A stretch of 64,000 bases of DNA from Lepisosteus oculatus (GCF_040954835.1 NC_090716.1:10101775-10165774), one strand, 5' to 3'; counted from the first letter of the stretch, positions 1 through 12,127 are shown. Program-made: numbers and translations. Notes: generated by a model not told the origin, from the sequence alone.

Positions 1-3000
1 ACAACTCTCACAGGACCCCGTACACCCTAATTCTTTCACCTTTCATGCAGGATCAGGATGTGATTACTTACCAGATACGAACCGCAGTTTAACAGTTTTG
101 AGACTGGCTTGGATGATGCGTGCCATTTAGGGCTCAGAGACCAGCACACAGGCACATGCTTACCCGGGCTGTACGAGAGGAATGGAGCAGATGCCCAAAG
201 ACAGCTTCTGCAACCTGGGGCAAGGCAACCATTGCAGTAAACACAGTAAACTCCATGTTGAATATAAATATTAATAACTTTGAATTTGATGGTGTTACAA
301 AGGATAAGTTTCTTTTGATGATTAACTCATATTAAAAAAGCACAGAAGTGAAATATATACGACAATGAAACGTGAAACTGAAATAGCTTTATATAATTAT
401 TTTTTCCAGATATTTGAATTCCTCGACTTTTGCATTTCAAACTGTTGCGAATTCAGTTAAATGTTAGTGGCACAAGCCTGATGCCTCAAATGCTGAGAGC
501 TACAGTAAGTGTTTCATTTATTTAAAATGAACATTTTTGGCATTCTAAACCATACTACCTAACAGGCAGACTTTAAGTTAAAAAGCTACAAAATGGTAAA
601 ATTCTGCTATTTGGCCAACTGTGAAAGTATTACAAAACATAATTGAGTAAAAGAGCATCTTTTTCTGTAGGTTATAGTCATTATGGACTGTATGATAGCC
701 GATTTTGTTTTCTGGAGTGTATAAATCCAATCGTTAAAAAATGTTTTGTCAATGAACACATTTATAAAACATTAGTGATGTTGGGATATCTTGCACGCCT
801 TGCTGAACAAAAACCTCAATCAACCATCCCATTTCTCCCAAGTATTAATCCCATTAATCACACATCACGTAAACTCTGGGTCCACCTTCAACGACACAAT
901 ATATCATAATTAGTCATATTTCTATCTAATCACAAACTGCTGCAAACTCACCAAAAAAGAACAGATGCAAAATGGAGAACACATTTTTTTTCCAAATGAT
1001 CTACAGTACTTATAGTTTCACACAATTATGTCATCAATTATTTGTAGGACTATACTTCTATCTTTAAGATTACAATTAAATCGTGTACTTGTTATGACAG
1101 AATGCAGTGCATTTCACTTCAGGTGTAATCTACAGCATGTATTTTACAGATTACTTAAATACTCAAAGCTAATGTCCTGCTTCCAATCATAATAAATACA
1201 AAACACACACTGACAATATCAGCAGTAAAGCTATTCAAGGACTATATTGGAAAGCATCTTCAGCATCGTTAATCCGTCCCCTTCACTTTTTACAGCTGTC
1301 TTCATTCGCCACATAAAAAGCCAAGTAAAACAAGGATTGTTACAGTATGTCCTTCATGAAACCCATAACTTGCTACCTCCCCATCAGTACATATATAAAA
1401 TTATACCTATTCAATATACACAGGTACACTGATTTAATATCTTACCAAGACTAAAAAGCTCTTGCTCCTTTACTCTACTCGCAATTTGGAAATAAATTGG
1501 CTGATTTACAGAAGAGAAAAAAACTTTATAAGAGACTAGATTGCCATCACTGTGTAAGGTGACATTGCACAACAAATCACTTGTATGTATATAGAAAAAG
1601 AAAACCATTTCTATTTCTGAAAGCAATTTTGTTTTGCGAAGGTGCGTTGATTGCCATGTATGTGAATCTATTCCTCACAAGACACAGAGGAGCACAACCA
1701 TTTCTTCAAGCTGGTGCCATATTTTGTTGTTAGAATAACAATCAGAAAACCAATGTTTTTACATAATAATCATAGCAGACGTTCCCTGTACTCAGAAAAA
1801 CAGTTATGGTGGTTTCACTGTGCTTTGCTACGTGGAGTACTATGAGGATGAAAAACTTTAATTGCATGACTTGTGCTGTAGCAGGTCCATAATCATTTAA
1901 CTGAAGCTAATGAAGAGTAATTAAGTAATTAAAATCTTGGTAAAGGAGAACTCCTACAAACGAACTAAGAGGCAGAGCTGTTAATTTGCACATATGATGC
2001 ATTCCAAAACAGTTTCAACTCTGTGCCATATAGCATGTGTAATATTTAATGTAATAATTAAATCTTTAAAAAAAATAGATTTAAATATTCTCCTTGTTCA
2101 TCCACAAACATCAAGCTGTGAAAAAAGATGTTGGCTGAGCGTTGGTGGAGAACATACCTGGAATATTTGAAAACTCGTCATCTTGACATTTTACAAATAT
2201 TTAGCATTTTAATATTACGGACTTTTCATTCGATATACAGTACACTAGGTGCATATGTCTAAACTTAATATTGGGATTACACATTTAAAAAAACTGATAT
2301 AACGCACCTTTTAAGTCGAGTTATCATTAATCATCTTATTAAAATCAGAACCACTTGTAACCACTCAGGCCCAGTAGAGGTTAATGTTGGATAACATTTG
2401 AAGACTCTCAAACTAAATTATTTACAGATTTTAAAATTGAAATAGCTATGTTCTGACACATAAATACCTGTAGCAGTATTTCACAGACCTATTAAGACAA
2501 TGGCATAAACTCCCCACTATTTTCTCCACTATGTAATAGTATAAAAACACACATATCAGTATCTGCTGCATTAAACATGTCTGTACAATCAGTGCTAAAA
2601 GTGTATGCTGCTCGGTACTGATAATTTAACTACAAGCTATTCCCCACACTGAAAGTACACAAAACTATGTTTGTTTTCTGGGATTAAAAGATTATAATAG
2701 GGACACGAAATATACAGTTATATTAGTCTTCCTGTTTTCTGGCCACTTTTCATGTATTCCAATTTGATTACACTCAGGGCAATTTTACATTAACTATTAA
2801 CTATTTGCATATTAAATCCAGCTAAGCAGATAAGAAACAGAAGTCAGTTTCTAACATAGGCTCTAGCAGGCTTTTGTCTCATGCCTTGTGAAACTGTTTT
2901 AAGCCTGGAAAAAAAAGGAAAGGCAATTTAAGTATTTATTTACAATTAAAACCTCAGGTTCAAGGTTGATCTTACAAAATAACTTTGCTCTTGCTTAAAT

Positions 3001-4929
3001 CAATAACACACTGCTGGGAAGTTTATTATAACCCACAGAGTCTACTGTAGTGCATACACAGTTATTTTACCTCAGAACAGAGTTATTCCCAATGTATCAA
3101 GTTTCAGAGTAATAGTGATTGCTTTGATAATTCTATCATACAACCCATGATAACTCTCCTACTCTATAGACAAGCAATGGTATAGCTTATTGTTCCAATG
3201 GACTAACAAATTCATAAGGGAATCTCACTTAGATTCTTCTCTGGTTTAAACAGTGTAATCCTTTTGAACACTGTTCATGTTGTTTCCCTACTTTTCTATT
3301 AATCTCGCTTTCAGTTTAGTTTGCAGACCATTGCTCAGATTATCGACTTCTTCAACAATGGATTTTTTTGGCAAATTTTAATACAACTACCACTCTAAAA
3401 AAGGAGGTACTATAGCTTCTATAGCTTTCTCCCATTTTAGTAGCCACTAATGAAGCAAACTGCTAGGTAACATTTTTTAGAGTAATGGGTAGAGGAATCA
3501 CAGTGAAAATGTATCTTACTATAATACACTAGAGGTTGAGATTTGTTATATTTTATTATCACTACACAAACTTTCTTGACGTACGATACATGCTTAAAAT
3601 AATAATAATGTTCATCAACTTTTAAGGTGTTTTACAATTGACCTCAAGAAAAATAAACTCGTTTGTTAAAGATTCTTTAAGCACCTCGTAGAAGAAACAA
3701 CGGTTTCAACAATCATTTTATTTCTTAATTGTAAGGATAAATGACTTTTACTTGGGGCGTTTCTCATTCTCATAATTAAATTTAGAACAAAAGCAAATGT
3801 TGCACATAATAATTTTAGTATATTCAATTAAGTGTATAAGAGACGTCCTATCAGTGAACTCGGAACGTTCACCGAGGAACTGGACGTCAGTAAAAAGCTG
3901 ACACTCAGCGTATCCTAACCGAGACACCATAAGAAAAAACCTGGCACTTGCGAATTGGACTATGGTTCAAGAAAGTAACTGCACTGCCATCTTCTGGATC
4001 TGTAAAATACAGCATCACGCGGAATATCACATCTTGTAAAGACGCAAAGTCGCGTTATCAAATGTTGTTTCCTTTGTAAAAGTATAAAATGCCAGCATGA
4101 CAAAACACTTTTGAAAAAACGTGGGTTACAAACACCCCTTGTGCAATGTAAATGTTTTAAAACGTCTATTGTTAATGTATCTATTTATAAACTATAGAAT
4201 GCTCACATTCTTTTTTATTACTGTATCTCAAAGTCTATGCAACGTTTGTGCACGACTTTGTATAATTTCTCATTGCCATAAAACTATTAATAAAAACTTT
4301 GGCTTTTTATTGCTCTGATGCTACTATACTGGAGGGAGACAAATGTGGATCATAACTAAAACATTTTACTTACAGATGTTTTGTGGAAAAGGGGCGTGGT
4401 GGGGGCGTTTTCATCAAGCCTTTGATACTACTCACACCCTGTAAATAAAACATATATAAACATTTTATTGTTGATTGCATAATCATCTAGAAATTAAATC
4501 TAGAAATCATCTAGAATTAATTAAATTAAATCTAGAAATCATCTAATTAAATCCAGAAAACAGGCCAGAATGAACATCAAATTACAAACAGCACAATAAC
4601 TCACGTTTCTGGAAATCCATAAGCAACGCTTTTCATGGGACCTGGCGTTGCTATAAACGCATATAAACGGAGGGAGGAGGAGAAAAAAAAGTTTCATTTT
4701 TAAATAAGTCGACTAATTGCCGAGCACCAGGTTGCATTCACAATACTATTTCATCCACATTGCTTTTATTTTAGCAACTATTAACTGCCCCTTCCGACAT
4801 TCTGAGAAACCGCATCACGCCCTGCAGTTTGTACAAATGCACGGCGCCTATTCTAACCTTAGAGCAAGGTTTGCAACGCCACACAGTCTTGGAAGTTGTA
4901 AGAAAGTCGAAATCATTTCCAATTCGACG
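1..4929. other. Upstream flank of RIC3, no gene recognised
   Basis: About 4.9 kb of AT-rich sequence. In mammals LMO1 lies on this side of RIC3, but none of the LIM-domain codons or the LMO1 C-terminal block is visible here. A good-looking splice acceptor ends at base 50. No well-preserved repeat is recognised except a small tandem at 4481-4555. Confidence 0.6.
4481..4555. repeat. Short tandem repeat of an AAATCTAGAAATCATCTA unit
   Basis: Three to four imperfect copies of a unit containing AAATCTAGAAATCATCTA, with AATTAATT spacers. Confidence 0.75.
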
Positions 4930-5151
4930 CGACTCCGGTGCACAACAGGGACAGAGAGGGCAGGTGCGCGGGATTGGCCAGCCGCGGCGTCACGTGACCC
5001 GGCGAGGGAGACGGATCACTTCCGTGTTCCCGACAGAACAGGAAGGACGTTTGACAGAATTAAATTACGAGTGCAGCGGCGGTCGGGAGATTACGGGACT
5101 GGGTTTCTGTCTTTTGGGGCGATCGCGGATAGTTTAGAGGGAAAACAAAAA
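4930..5151 (+). promoter_or_regulatory. RIC3: RIC3 CpG-rich promoter and 5' UTR
   Basis: A local GC- and CpG-rich block in otherwise AT-rich sequence, directly before the RIC3 start codon, with no TATA box at a fitting distance. It contains an inverted CCAAT box (attgg, 4973-4977), the palindrome GTCACGTGAC (4989-4998) and an ETS-like ACTTCCG (5018-5024). The frame is open upstream to 4717, but the promoter elements lie inside that extension, so it is not taken as coding. The exact transcription start cannot be seen. Confidence 0.7.
4989..4998 (+). promoter_or_regulatory. GTCACGTGAC palindromic E-box (CLEAR/USF type)
   Basis: A perfect 10-base palindrome about 155 bases before the RIC3 ATG. 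It matches the consensus bound by bHLH-Zip factors such as USF and TFEB/MITF (the CLEAR element). Binding is inferred from the motif only. Confidence 0.6.
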
Positions 5152-5269
5152 ATGTCAATGTCCACATTTCAGAAGGTGACGCTAGTCTCTTGTGTTGTCC
5201 TTTGTGTCTCTCTGCTGCTTCCCAAAATGCTTTTATCCAGAGGGAAAAAGGAAATGGTCCAGTCGGAGG
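5152..5269 (+). CDS. RIC3: RIC3 exon 1 (coding part)
   Basis: Codes for residues 1-39 plus one base. It begins MSMSTFQKV and holds the first hydrophobic segment, followed by the basic LLSRGKK. The donor is GAGG|gtaagg. A second in-frame ATG sits at 5158, but starting at 5152 gives the same spacing to the STFQ/STVQ block as in mammals. Confidence 0.93.
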
Positions 5270-5558
5270 GTAAGGTTGAAACTGCGTTGTGCTGTCACCT
5301 GTCTCCTCTCCTCCGTCTCCGCTGGCGGACGAGTGGGTGTCAAGGCAGTTGATGTTCGCGCTTAAACGTTGTGAGATGGTTTCAGTTTGTGCGTGGAGTG
5401 ATTGTCGGGGTTAAAACTTTGAGTGGAAATACTAATGTGATCGTGTCGAAGACAAACATGCGCTGTGTTCATAGACAATAAAAATATGAAATTATAGCAA
5501 GCTAAAAAATTGAAGCAAATCTTCAAATAGTTTTAAATTATGTTTTAGAATAACGATA

Positions 5559-5603
<45 letters not shown>

Positions 5604-8600
5604 AAATGTACTTCCTAACGCGTAAAGCTATGATTGCATTTAGTTATATCTCGGACAACCTAATGGTGACAACAATGTACATGATTCAATTTAATGTTTT
5701 TAACATCTGAGTACTATTATTTAAAAAGTAAACTTAACAAAAGCTTGAAATGCATTACATAATACAATACAGTTTTGGCCACGTATCGCTTTCCAAGTAT
5801 TATTACATATCCTCCTGGTTTCGAACCTTTCATTTAAATCCCTTGGGTTTACATCTTTGTGAAAACATTGTTTTTTGTATTGTTGTTTTGTGCATCTTCT
5901 TTGTTTCAAATAAAGTAATTCTGCTTTGTCGTGAAATTCTGCCTTCTTTTTGCCCATACTTTCACCATCTGTCCATTTAATGCTTCTTTAAATCCAGAAA
6001 ACATTACTGTTGAATATAAATCAGTAATGTAAATAGCATGTTTTGATCTTCAACTGTAAGGACCATTTTGTCTTTAGTTCTCTAAATATGTTGTGATTGA
6101 GTGGGCTAAATACTTACTGTAAATAAAAAATAATATAACACGTAAGGTATAATTTTCTAAATTATTTCTATTTAACCTTTCCTCCAGATGCTCTTATTTA
6201 ACACTGTAATTTCTGAGTTTTTTAAATGAACCCCTTTTTTAAAAAAAGGGTATAATTTTTGTTTAGAACCTGAAGACATAGAAACATGGTTTTCTTGGCC
6301 TACATTAATGTTTAAAACTGCAAGGTCCAAGTTATTGTGGGTGATCATTGAAATGTTAAAAGATATGAAGAAACAAAAGACAATCTACAGAAAGTAGAAA
6401 CTACTTGATGAATCATTTAGAAGACTGCTATCTCCTTTTATTTCATTTACTGTACATTTGAAACTTCTAAAAACTGCTTTACAACTTTGAAGCCCTTATT
6501 GGACAAATGAATTAAACAAATTTAATATATCAGGGGTTAATTAGCACACACGGGTAGTTAAGGAAAAACAATTTAAAATGGTACAGAGATGTATAGGAAG
6601 TTATTAAAAGTAAAGTTTAATTGCTCTATTCAGCTCTGACTCCTGGAGAGTTCCAATCTAGTCAATCTTTTAGGTCAATACTTTCTAAAGATTTGGAGCA
6701 CTTTTAAATAATTGATAAATTAAGTGGTTTGTTCAAAACAAAGAGCACGATTTGGTCCCACGATTTCTAAATTGCTTAATTTAACAAATCACCTGATTTA
6801 TCACACCAAAATTTTTCCAAAACTTTAGAAATCTTCCAGCTTACGATGGAAGACTGCATTTTTAAACTATATGGTATGTGAAAGCTTCAACATCTCAAAA
6901 AGGCATCCCAAGATTGAGACTTTTTTTTACCTTAAAACCCTGTAGACAGTCTGGCTCTCCAGCACCAAGACAGAGGAGCCTTGATCTAGACACGCACTGT
7001 ATATCATCACATAATTGAATAATGTAAAAATAGTACCATTATAATCTGGTGATATGATATTGGACATACTGTACAAGATTCAGCTCTGCAAGGAAGTCTA
7101 CCTGACCCGTGTTCCACATCAGAGTAATTTAAGTTATAGATAAATTATGTTGTGATAAATTACATTGGCTTTGTAAAATAGCTTTCGAGAGAAACACTTT
7201 GGATTTCTTAATGTCTTCTGCAAAACTAATTTGTCTACTGTAGGTTCTGTTTAAATGTTTCCAAAGGTAAAAATGTAAATACAAAAGATGCCACAATTCA
7301 AGATCAAATTATAAAAAAAGTGTTTAAAACAGCTGGAGTGTATTTATCAGCAACATGAGTGACCACCTCTGTCAGCTGAGTCTTCCAGTCTGTTGACCTT
7401 TGCTGTTCATTCTGTTTCCAGCAGGACTGGGACGGCTCCCTCCCATGATGCACCGGCAGAAGATGTCTGAGGGCCGCTCCCAGTGGGCTTCAGGGTCACA
7501 CCCCCCCCGGGCTCACAACACTGAGGCAATAGCCAAGGCCAAAGGAAACGGAGCAGGAGGAGGAGGAGGGAGGAGATCCAGCTTCATGGGGCAGATCATT
7601 CCCATTTACGGTTTCGGGATTTTCTTGTACATCCTGTACATTCTCTTCAAGGTATGTTAACCTTCTATGCTGCATACTGGTAATAAAGGTTTAAATACGA
7701 ACTTACTGTAATGGTAAATGCATAATATCTTTGAGTTTCTTTCTTCAAAACTCCTCTGTGTCTCAGGCTCAGGAATAAAATAAAGGAATAGATAGATACT
7801 TTATTGATCCCGTGAGGGAACTTGTATTGATTTGTGTTGAGTATGTCAACCTGCATGTGAAACTGGGGTTTAAACAAAATCCCTAAATGTTTCACCAGGG
7901 ATTTCATGAAATTGCTAAATACTTCAGTAAATACTGTATGTGAATTCACACGCTGAAAACAGACATTAAAGTTTAATCCTTTGCCTTTTACTGTATATGA
8001 CATCATTGCAGTGGTCACATGTGAAAAAATTAGGGGCATGTTTTGTGGCTGATTATATTAACTTACCAGTAATCTGGGATCTCACATATGTCTATTTTGT
8101 AAATTGCTTATTTTTTTGCTTATTATAGTTATTTTTTAGGAAAAGTGTTGTGAAAAAATAATGCTGTTTTTTCTGTTCTGAATCAGATGAAGGGTATGTT
8201 GATAAAAAAGCATTGATTGAAAAGGGAAAAAAAGTTTTTTTTGGTTTGACATACAGTACATACAGCAATGATGCCACAAAGTTTTAAACATATGACCAAC
8301 CTTGTGATTACAGTGAACACACATTAATTAAACTTCTGTTCACAGCTGATTGACATCATTATGATGTAATAACACTTTGCACAAGACAGGCATCAGATTT
8401 AGTACAATTTGTAAAAACACTATCATTTTTTAACAGATTACGTCCAAGGGCAAAAATACTAAACATGACCATAGGTTCCCTGCTTTGAAAACAGAAAATA
8501 TGAAAAGAAAAATCAGTAAGTATTTGAATTAATATCTGTAGTTATTATGATTATTGTTACTTTCATTTTTGTATTTTTTCAGAAAGATGGCACATTTGCA

Positions 8601-11600
8601 GTAAAGACTCGCACTCAGATTTCTTTAGCAAATGAGGTTCAGGCAGCACATAGGAGAATTAGATAAAATAAAAATTAAAGAAAATACTGTAGATTCACTG
8701 TAGGCACTGCACATTATGATGCTGTTACTGTGAGTAACAGTGATACAACCCTGTAAATCTTAGTGGATATAGCCACTGACGAGGAGCAAATCTTCTGATT
8801 AAGGAAAATCTTTTTTCTTACAACACCCTTTACATTTCTGTCGATTTCTTTGTGACCTTCCAGCTGATTTTAATCTTTTTGTTTTGACTGCCTTCCTCTC
8901 AGACCCCCACTGCACAAATCATCAGCTGAGATATGAGCATCCCTGATAAGGTAGATTAAGATCCTGTCCAATTCATAGGGAGCTTTGTTGGTGCCGTTGT
9001 TAAACCTGGATTAGCAAACTAAGTAATGTCATATCAGCCCAGCAGCATCTTATAGCAATTAGCTGCATGTCTTTGGGATCAACACTAAGAGGGTTTAGTT
9101 GCATTCATCAAATGGATGCCGAGGGGCTACTGCTACTGTGACAAGGATAAGAAGAAACATTTGCTTTGTCTAATTGTGTATGTGCATTCAAGATGTCTAC
9201 ATTCAGCTGTAGTCTAGGTGGTGTCCTCCACAAAATATGATAAAAAAGTTGTATCCAAAAGACTAAATACAATTTAAGGAATAAAAAAGTTTGTTGTTGG
9301 GATTCTGGTTGTGTGCAGGCAAGATCATTGTGGAAAGGACATGGGGCTTATAATCAATTCCAAAGCAAACAAGAAAATGTGTTTAATATTGCTTCTTTCG
9401 TGATTTATTATATTCTAAGTGTGAATAATAAGCTTGCATTTGTATATGTGAACATGTTCCTTAGCTGCTTCACCCTCCTGTTCTACACAGCTCATCGTAG
9501 TAGAGTGAATGGGATCTTACTGCTGAGTCGATTTTGGTGTATTTTCTGCAGTACATGTAGCTGCAGTGACATGCTGTAAGTCCATGCACTAATGAAAGGA
9601 CCTCATAGCCACCTCATGTGTACAACATCTGCATTCTTGCACAAACATCTCTTCTTTGGCGCTTTTAGCTGACTACGAGCTGGCACAACTTCAAGAGAAA
9701 CTGAAGGAGACAGAAGAAATGATGGAGAGGATAGTATCCAAAGTGGGGCATCACCCAGATGGGTAAAACACCTGCCGTTTGCATTTATACAGTGTTGTTT
9801 TTTTACGGGTGCCGCAAAGTATTTACACATTAAAATAAAAATATATTTCAAGGAACAGTTATTAACAGCAGTTACCATAAAAATAAACACAAAAGTATTT
9901 TCATTTAATATTTACATTTGTAAAATCTCAATTGACTTTTCTTTTTAAAAGGGTATTTTTATAGTCTTTTTTAATCTTAATGTGAGTATATCAGGATTGA
10001 AAACCTTCTGAATATTTACAACCCAATCATACATTATTTATACACATGCATGTAATTTATGTTGGCAGTTTAATTTAAGCCCAGAATTATGTGACGTATG
10101 ATAAACAACTTATGAAGGTGGTCTGGAATATAAAGTTTAGAATTTTTGTCGAACTCATCTGATTATAAGCCAGTTGCTGACTAGCCCGGACAGACAAAAC
10201 AGTTTACTTTTCTTTTGTTCATTTTACACGAGTGTTTCCAGAACAGTTCATTTCTGATCTGCTTTGTTTTCAGTTTCAGTGCCTAACGTGTCCATCGTCA
10301 TTTCACACTATGGCGAATTTCCAATACGTAGTACATGATGTGCACAAAAGAACACATGGCCCATTGTGAAGGCTGTTGTGGCACTGGAGCAATTCAGACG
10401 TTGAGCAGCATAACAGCACCTATACTCTGTGAAATAAAATTATGTATTGAGTATTTATGTTCCTTGTTCATAGCTCATGAAACGCAGATTGTGGCAGGAA
10501 CAACCTTGTCTTTTCAAAAGGTGAATACGAGTTTGACAAGCAATAATAATAATAATAATGTAGAACAGGATCAACATGTCCAGTATGCTGATTTTTAATC
10601 ACTTTACTAACGTACTAACCAATTGTTTTAATTAGTGTCATAACAATGCAATAATGTTCTGGCTTGATTGAGCGCAACGTGCTTCACATTATCCATGTGC
10701 CTGGAAGTGTGCAGTCGATATGAAATGTCATATGTGTCGGTGAGAAGGAACAGTTCAGATTTTATTGATTAAAGCAGCCTGAACTGTGCTGTTTGCTCAG
10801 AACTGTTATGATTAATTTTCTCATCCGGTGTGTCCTGATTACAGGATTAAAAGTGTCACCACTGAGCATGAAGAAAAATTACTCCGTCAGCTGAATGAAA
10901 TTACACGGGTGATGCAGGAAGGCAGGCTCATGGAGGAGGTCTCCCCAGAGAAGGAAGCTGAGGAAGTGCCATACTCAGAGGGCTGGGAAGGTACAGCATT
11001 GCCCCCACTATCTCAGTTGCAGCCACTCCTTTACGGACAGGCCGTAGATTACACTGTATCAGCCACGTGATAGAGTTCAAAAGAATAAGAGTGTCGCATT
11101 GCATTCACATTTTCAAGATACCAAGGAACAAAATGTAATCAAGGCCACTGCCTTTTTCTGAGGTTCCACAAGCTGATTTTCAAGGCTTTAGTTCTTAAAC
11201 CATGCGTACAGTTCACCTTGTACTGTGGTTCCTCCAGTCTTCAATCCACTAGGATAAAAGCCACACATCTGAAGAAGGCTCCACAGCCGAAACGTTGTGT
11301 TTCCTTTGTTCTCTTTTCAGCAGGGAATAAACCTTTACTTGTTCCTAGGATGGAAGACTACTTCTTGAGGACAGATTTTATTTGCTGATGCTGATGGGAA
11401 TATATAAATCTGTTTATGCAAGTCTAACTAAATGACAAATCAAATGTGCAACCACAGCCAAAAAAAGCCAGTGATCCGAGGGAGACCTTATTTCCCTCAC
11501 ACCACACCTACATTGTGGTATTGTTTTGGAAGGAGGGTTAAAATCCTAGCCCTGCCTCCCTCGCTATGCCAGGGCTTTGACCTTGCTCGTGCTGCCTTTT

Positions 11601-12127
11601 TTTTTTATTGCTGTGTGTGTTCTCAAGGCTACCCCGAGGAGACCTACCCCCTGCACGAGGAACCAGCCTGCTGCAGGCAGGGGTACAGCAGGGTCGTGGT
11701 GGAAGGCTTCGACGCAGGCCACACATCGGCGGAGGAGCTGGCAGAAAGGATGGAAGGCATGGAGGGCGTGGAGCCAGAGGAGTGCTACTCTGTGCGCAGC
11801 CTGGTGCAAGAACAAGAGCCGCTCCAGCCGGGTGGAAAGCAGCTCCCCTTCTGTACGCAAAGGGATGCGTTCCAGTACCAGGGGGAGAGCGCTGGTGATG
11901 ACGAGGGCGAGGACGACGGCGGAGATGACGACGCTGGAGGGGACGAGGAAGAGGACCCTGCCGTAATAGCGGAGAGCCTCAGCTTTGGCTGCGAGTCCTT
12001 CAGCGATCAGGAGGAAGAGTGGGACGTGTCCTGCCAGGCAGCTGGAGCTACAAAGGATGAGAGCCTCCAAGAAACGGAAATTGCGAATGAGCTTGTCTTT
12101 GGGGTGCTCAGAAAACGCAATAAATAG
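5152..12127 (+). CDS. RIC3: RIC3 acetylcholine receptor chaperone (6 coding exons)
   Basis: Encodes the ER-membrane chaperone that helps fold and assemble nicotinic acetylcholine (notably alpha7) and 5-HT3 receptors. Exons 5152-5269, 7425-7651, 8437-8515, 9669-9762, 10845-10990 and 11628-12127 all have GT-AG borders and join in frame to 387 codons plus TAG (human is about 369). Visible in order: hydrophobic segment about residues 8-24 ending LLLPK; Gly-rich linker GAGGGGG; second membrane segment about 97-115 (IIPIYGFGIFLYILYILFK), the family hallmark; coiled coil from about 143 (YELAQLQEKLKETEEMMERI); second helix LLRQLNEITRVMQEG; SPEKEAEEVPY and GYPEETYP blocks; acidic tail; C-terminal LRKRNK. 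The start at 5152 has A at -3 and aligns with the usual vertebrate N-terminus. Identity is certain from block-by-block similarity; exon 2 has two possible acceptors. Confidence 0.96.
5270..7424 (+). other. RIC3: RIC3 intron 1
   Basis: AT-rich intron between the exon 1 donor and the tandem cag-cag acceptor of exon 2. It holds the ATT microsatellite and otherwise nothing recognised. Confidence 0.85.
5559..5602. repeat. (ATT)n microsatellite
   Basis: An uninterrupted run of ATT trinucleotides, about 14 units, in RIC3 intron 1. Confidence 0.95.
7425..7651 (+). CDS. RIC3: RIC3 exon 2 (second membrane segment)
   Basis: Carries LGRLPPMMH, the Gly-rich linker and the hallmark hydrophobic segment, ending CTCTTCAAG|gtatgt in phase 0. 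The acceptor is a tandem cag-cag, so the exon may start at 7422 instead, adding one alanine; both choices keep the frame. Confidence 0.92.
7786..7831 (+). repeat. Repeat tail fragment (GATAGATACTTTATTGATCCC type)
   Basis: Contains ATAGATAGATACTTTATTGA followed by TCCCGTGAGGGAA, a stretch very common in fish interspersed repeats. Only this fragment is recognisable; the class is not determined. Confidence 0.6.
8437..8515 (+). CDS. RIC3: RIC3 exon 3 (small linker exon)
   Basis: A 79-base exon bounded by taacag and a gtaagt donor. It translates as ITSKGKNTKHDHRF... to KRKI, matching the SSKGK...RKIT linker between membrane segment and coiled coil. It is phase 0 in and phase 1 out, exactly as its neighbours require. 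Confidence 0.9.
9669..9762 (+). CDS. RIC3: RIC3 exon 4 (coiled coil)
   Basis: Acceptor cttttag; the donor is gtaaaa, a weaker than usual site. Translates as DYELAQLQEKLKETEEM followed by MERIVSKVGHHPDG, nearly identical to the mammalian coiled-coil block. Phase 1 in, phase 2 out. Confidence 0.93.
10845..10990 (+). CDS. RIC3: RIC3 exon 5
   Basis: Acceptor gattacag, donor gtacag. Contains KLLRQLNEITRVMQEG, SPEKEAEEVPY and GWEG, all recognisable RIC3 blocks. Phase 2 in, phase 1 out. The reading frame runs on into the intron for 26 codons before a stop, so the ORF alone overstates the exon. Confidence 0.93.
11267..11349 (+). repeat. GAAGAAGG/CCGAAACG repeat, copy A
   Basis: CTGAAGAAGGCTCCACAGCC is followed directly by GAAACGTTGTG, then TTTTCAGCAGGGAATAAACC and TTACTTGTTCCT. 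The same order occurs in four other places in the window, which defines a dispersed repeat family. Confidence 0.8.
11628..12127 (+). CDS. RIC3: RIC3 exon 6 (terminal, acidic tail)
   Basis: The acceptor follows a pyrimidine tract ending tctcaag. Begins YPEETYPLHEE, then SAEELAERMEGMEG, a strongly acidic Asp/Glu/Gly run, EEEDPAVIAES and the conserved C-terminal LRKRNK before TAG. It is markedly more GC-rich than the surrounding introns. The last codons happen to spell AATAAA, too close to the stop to be the poly(A) signal. Confidence 0.94.

Larger units (their letters stand above)
7652..11627 (+). other. RIC3: RIC3 introns 2-5 (7652-8436, 8516-9668, 9763-10844, 10991-11627)
   Basis: Four short introns. 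Intron 2 contains a fish-type repeat tail at about 7786-7831 and intron 5 a copy of the GAAGAAGG repeat at about 11267-11349. Nothing recognised in introns 3 and 4 beyond a short AAT run near 10541-10558. Confidence 0.85.

Noticed and set aside
1..4929. LMO1 expected here from mammalian gene order
   Set aside because: No LIM-domain cysteine pattern or LMO1 C-terminal block can be read on either strand; the gene may lie further left.
4717..5151. In-frame N-terminal extension of RIC3 (open frame from 4717)
   Set aside because: The extension contains the promoter motifs and resembles no RIC3 N-terminus; MSMSTFQKV at 5152 matches the family start.
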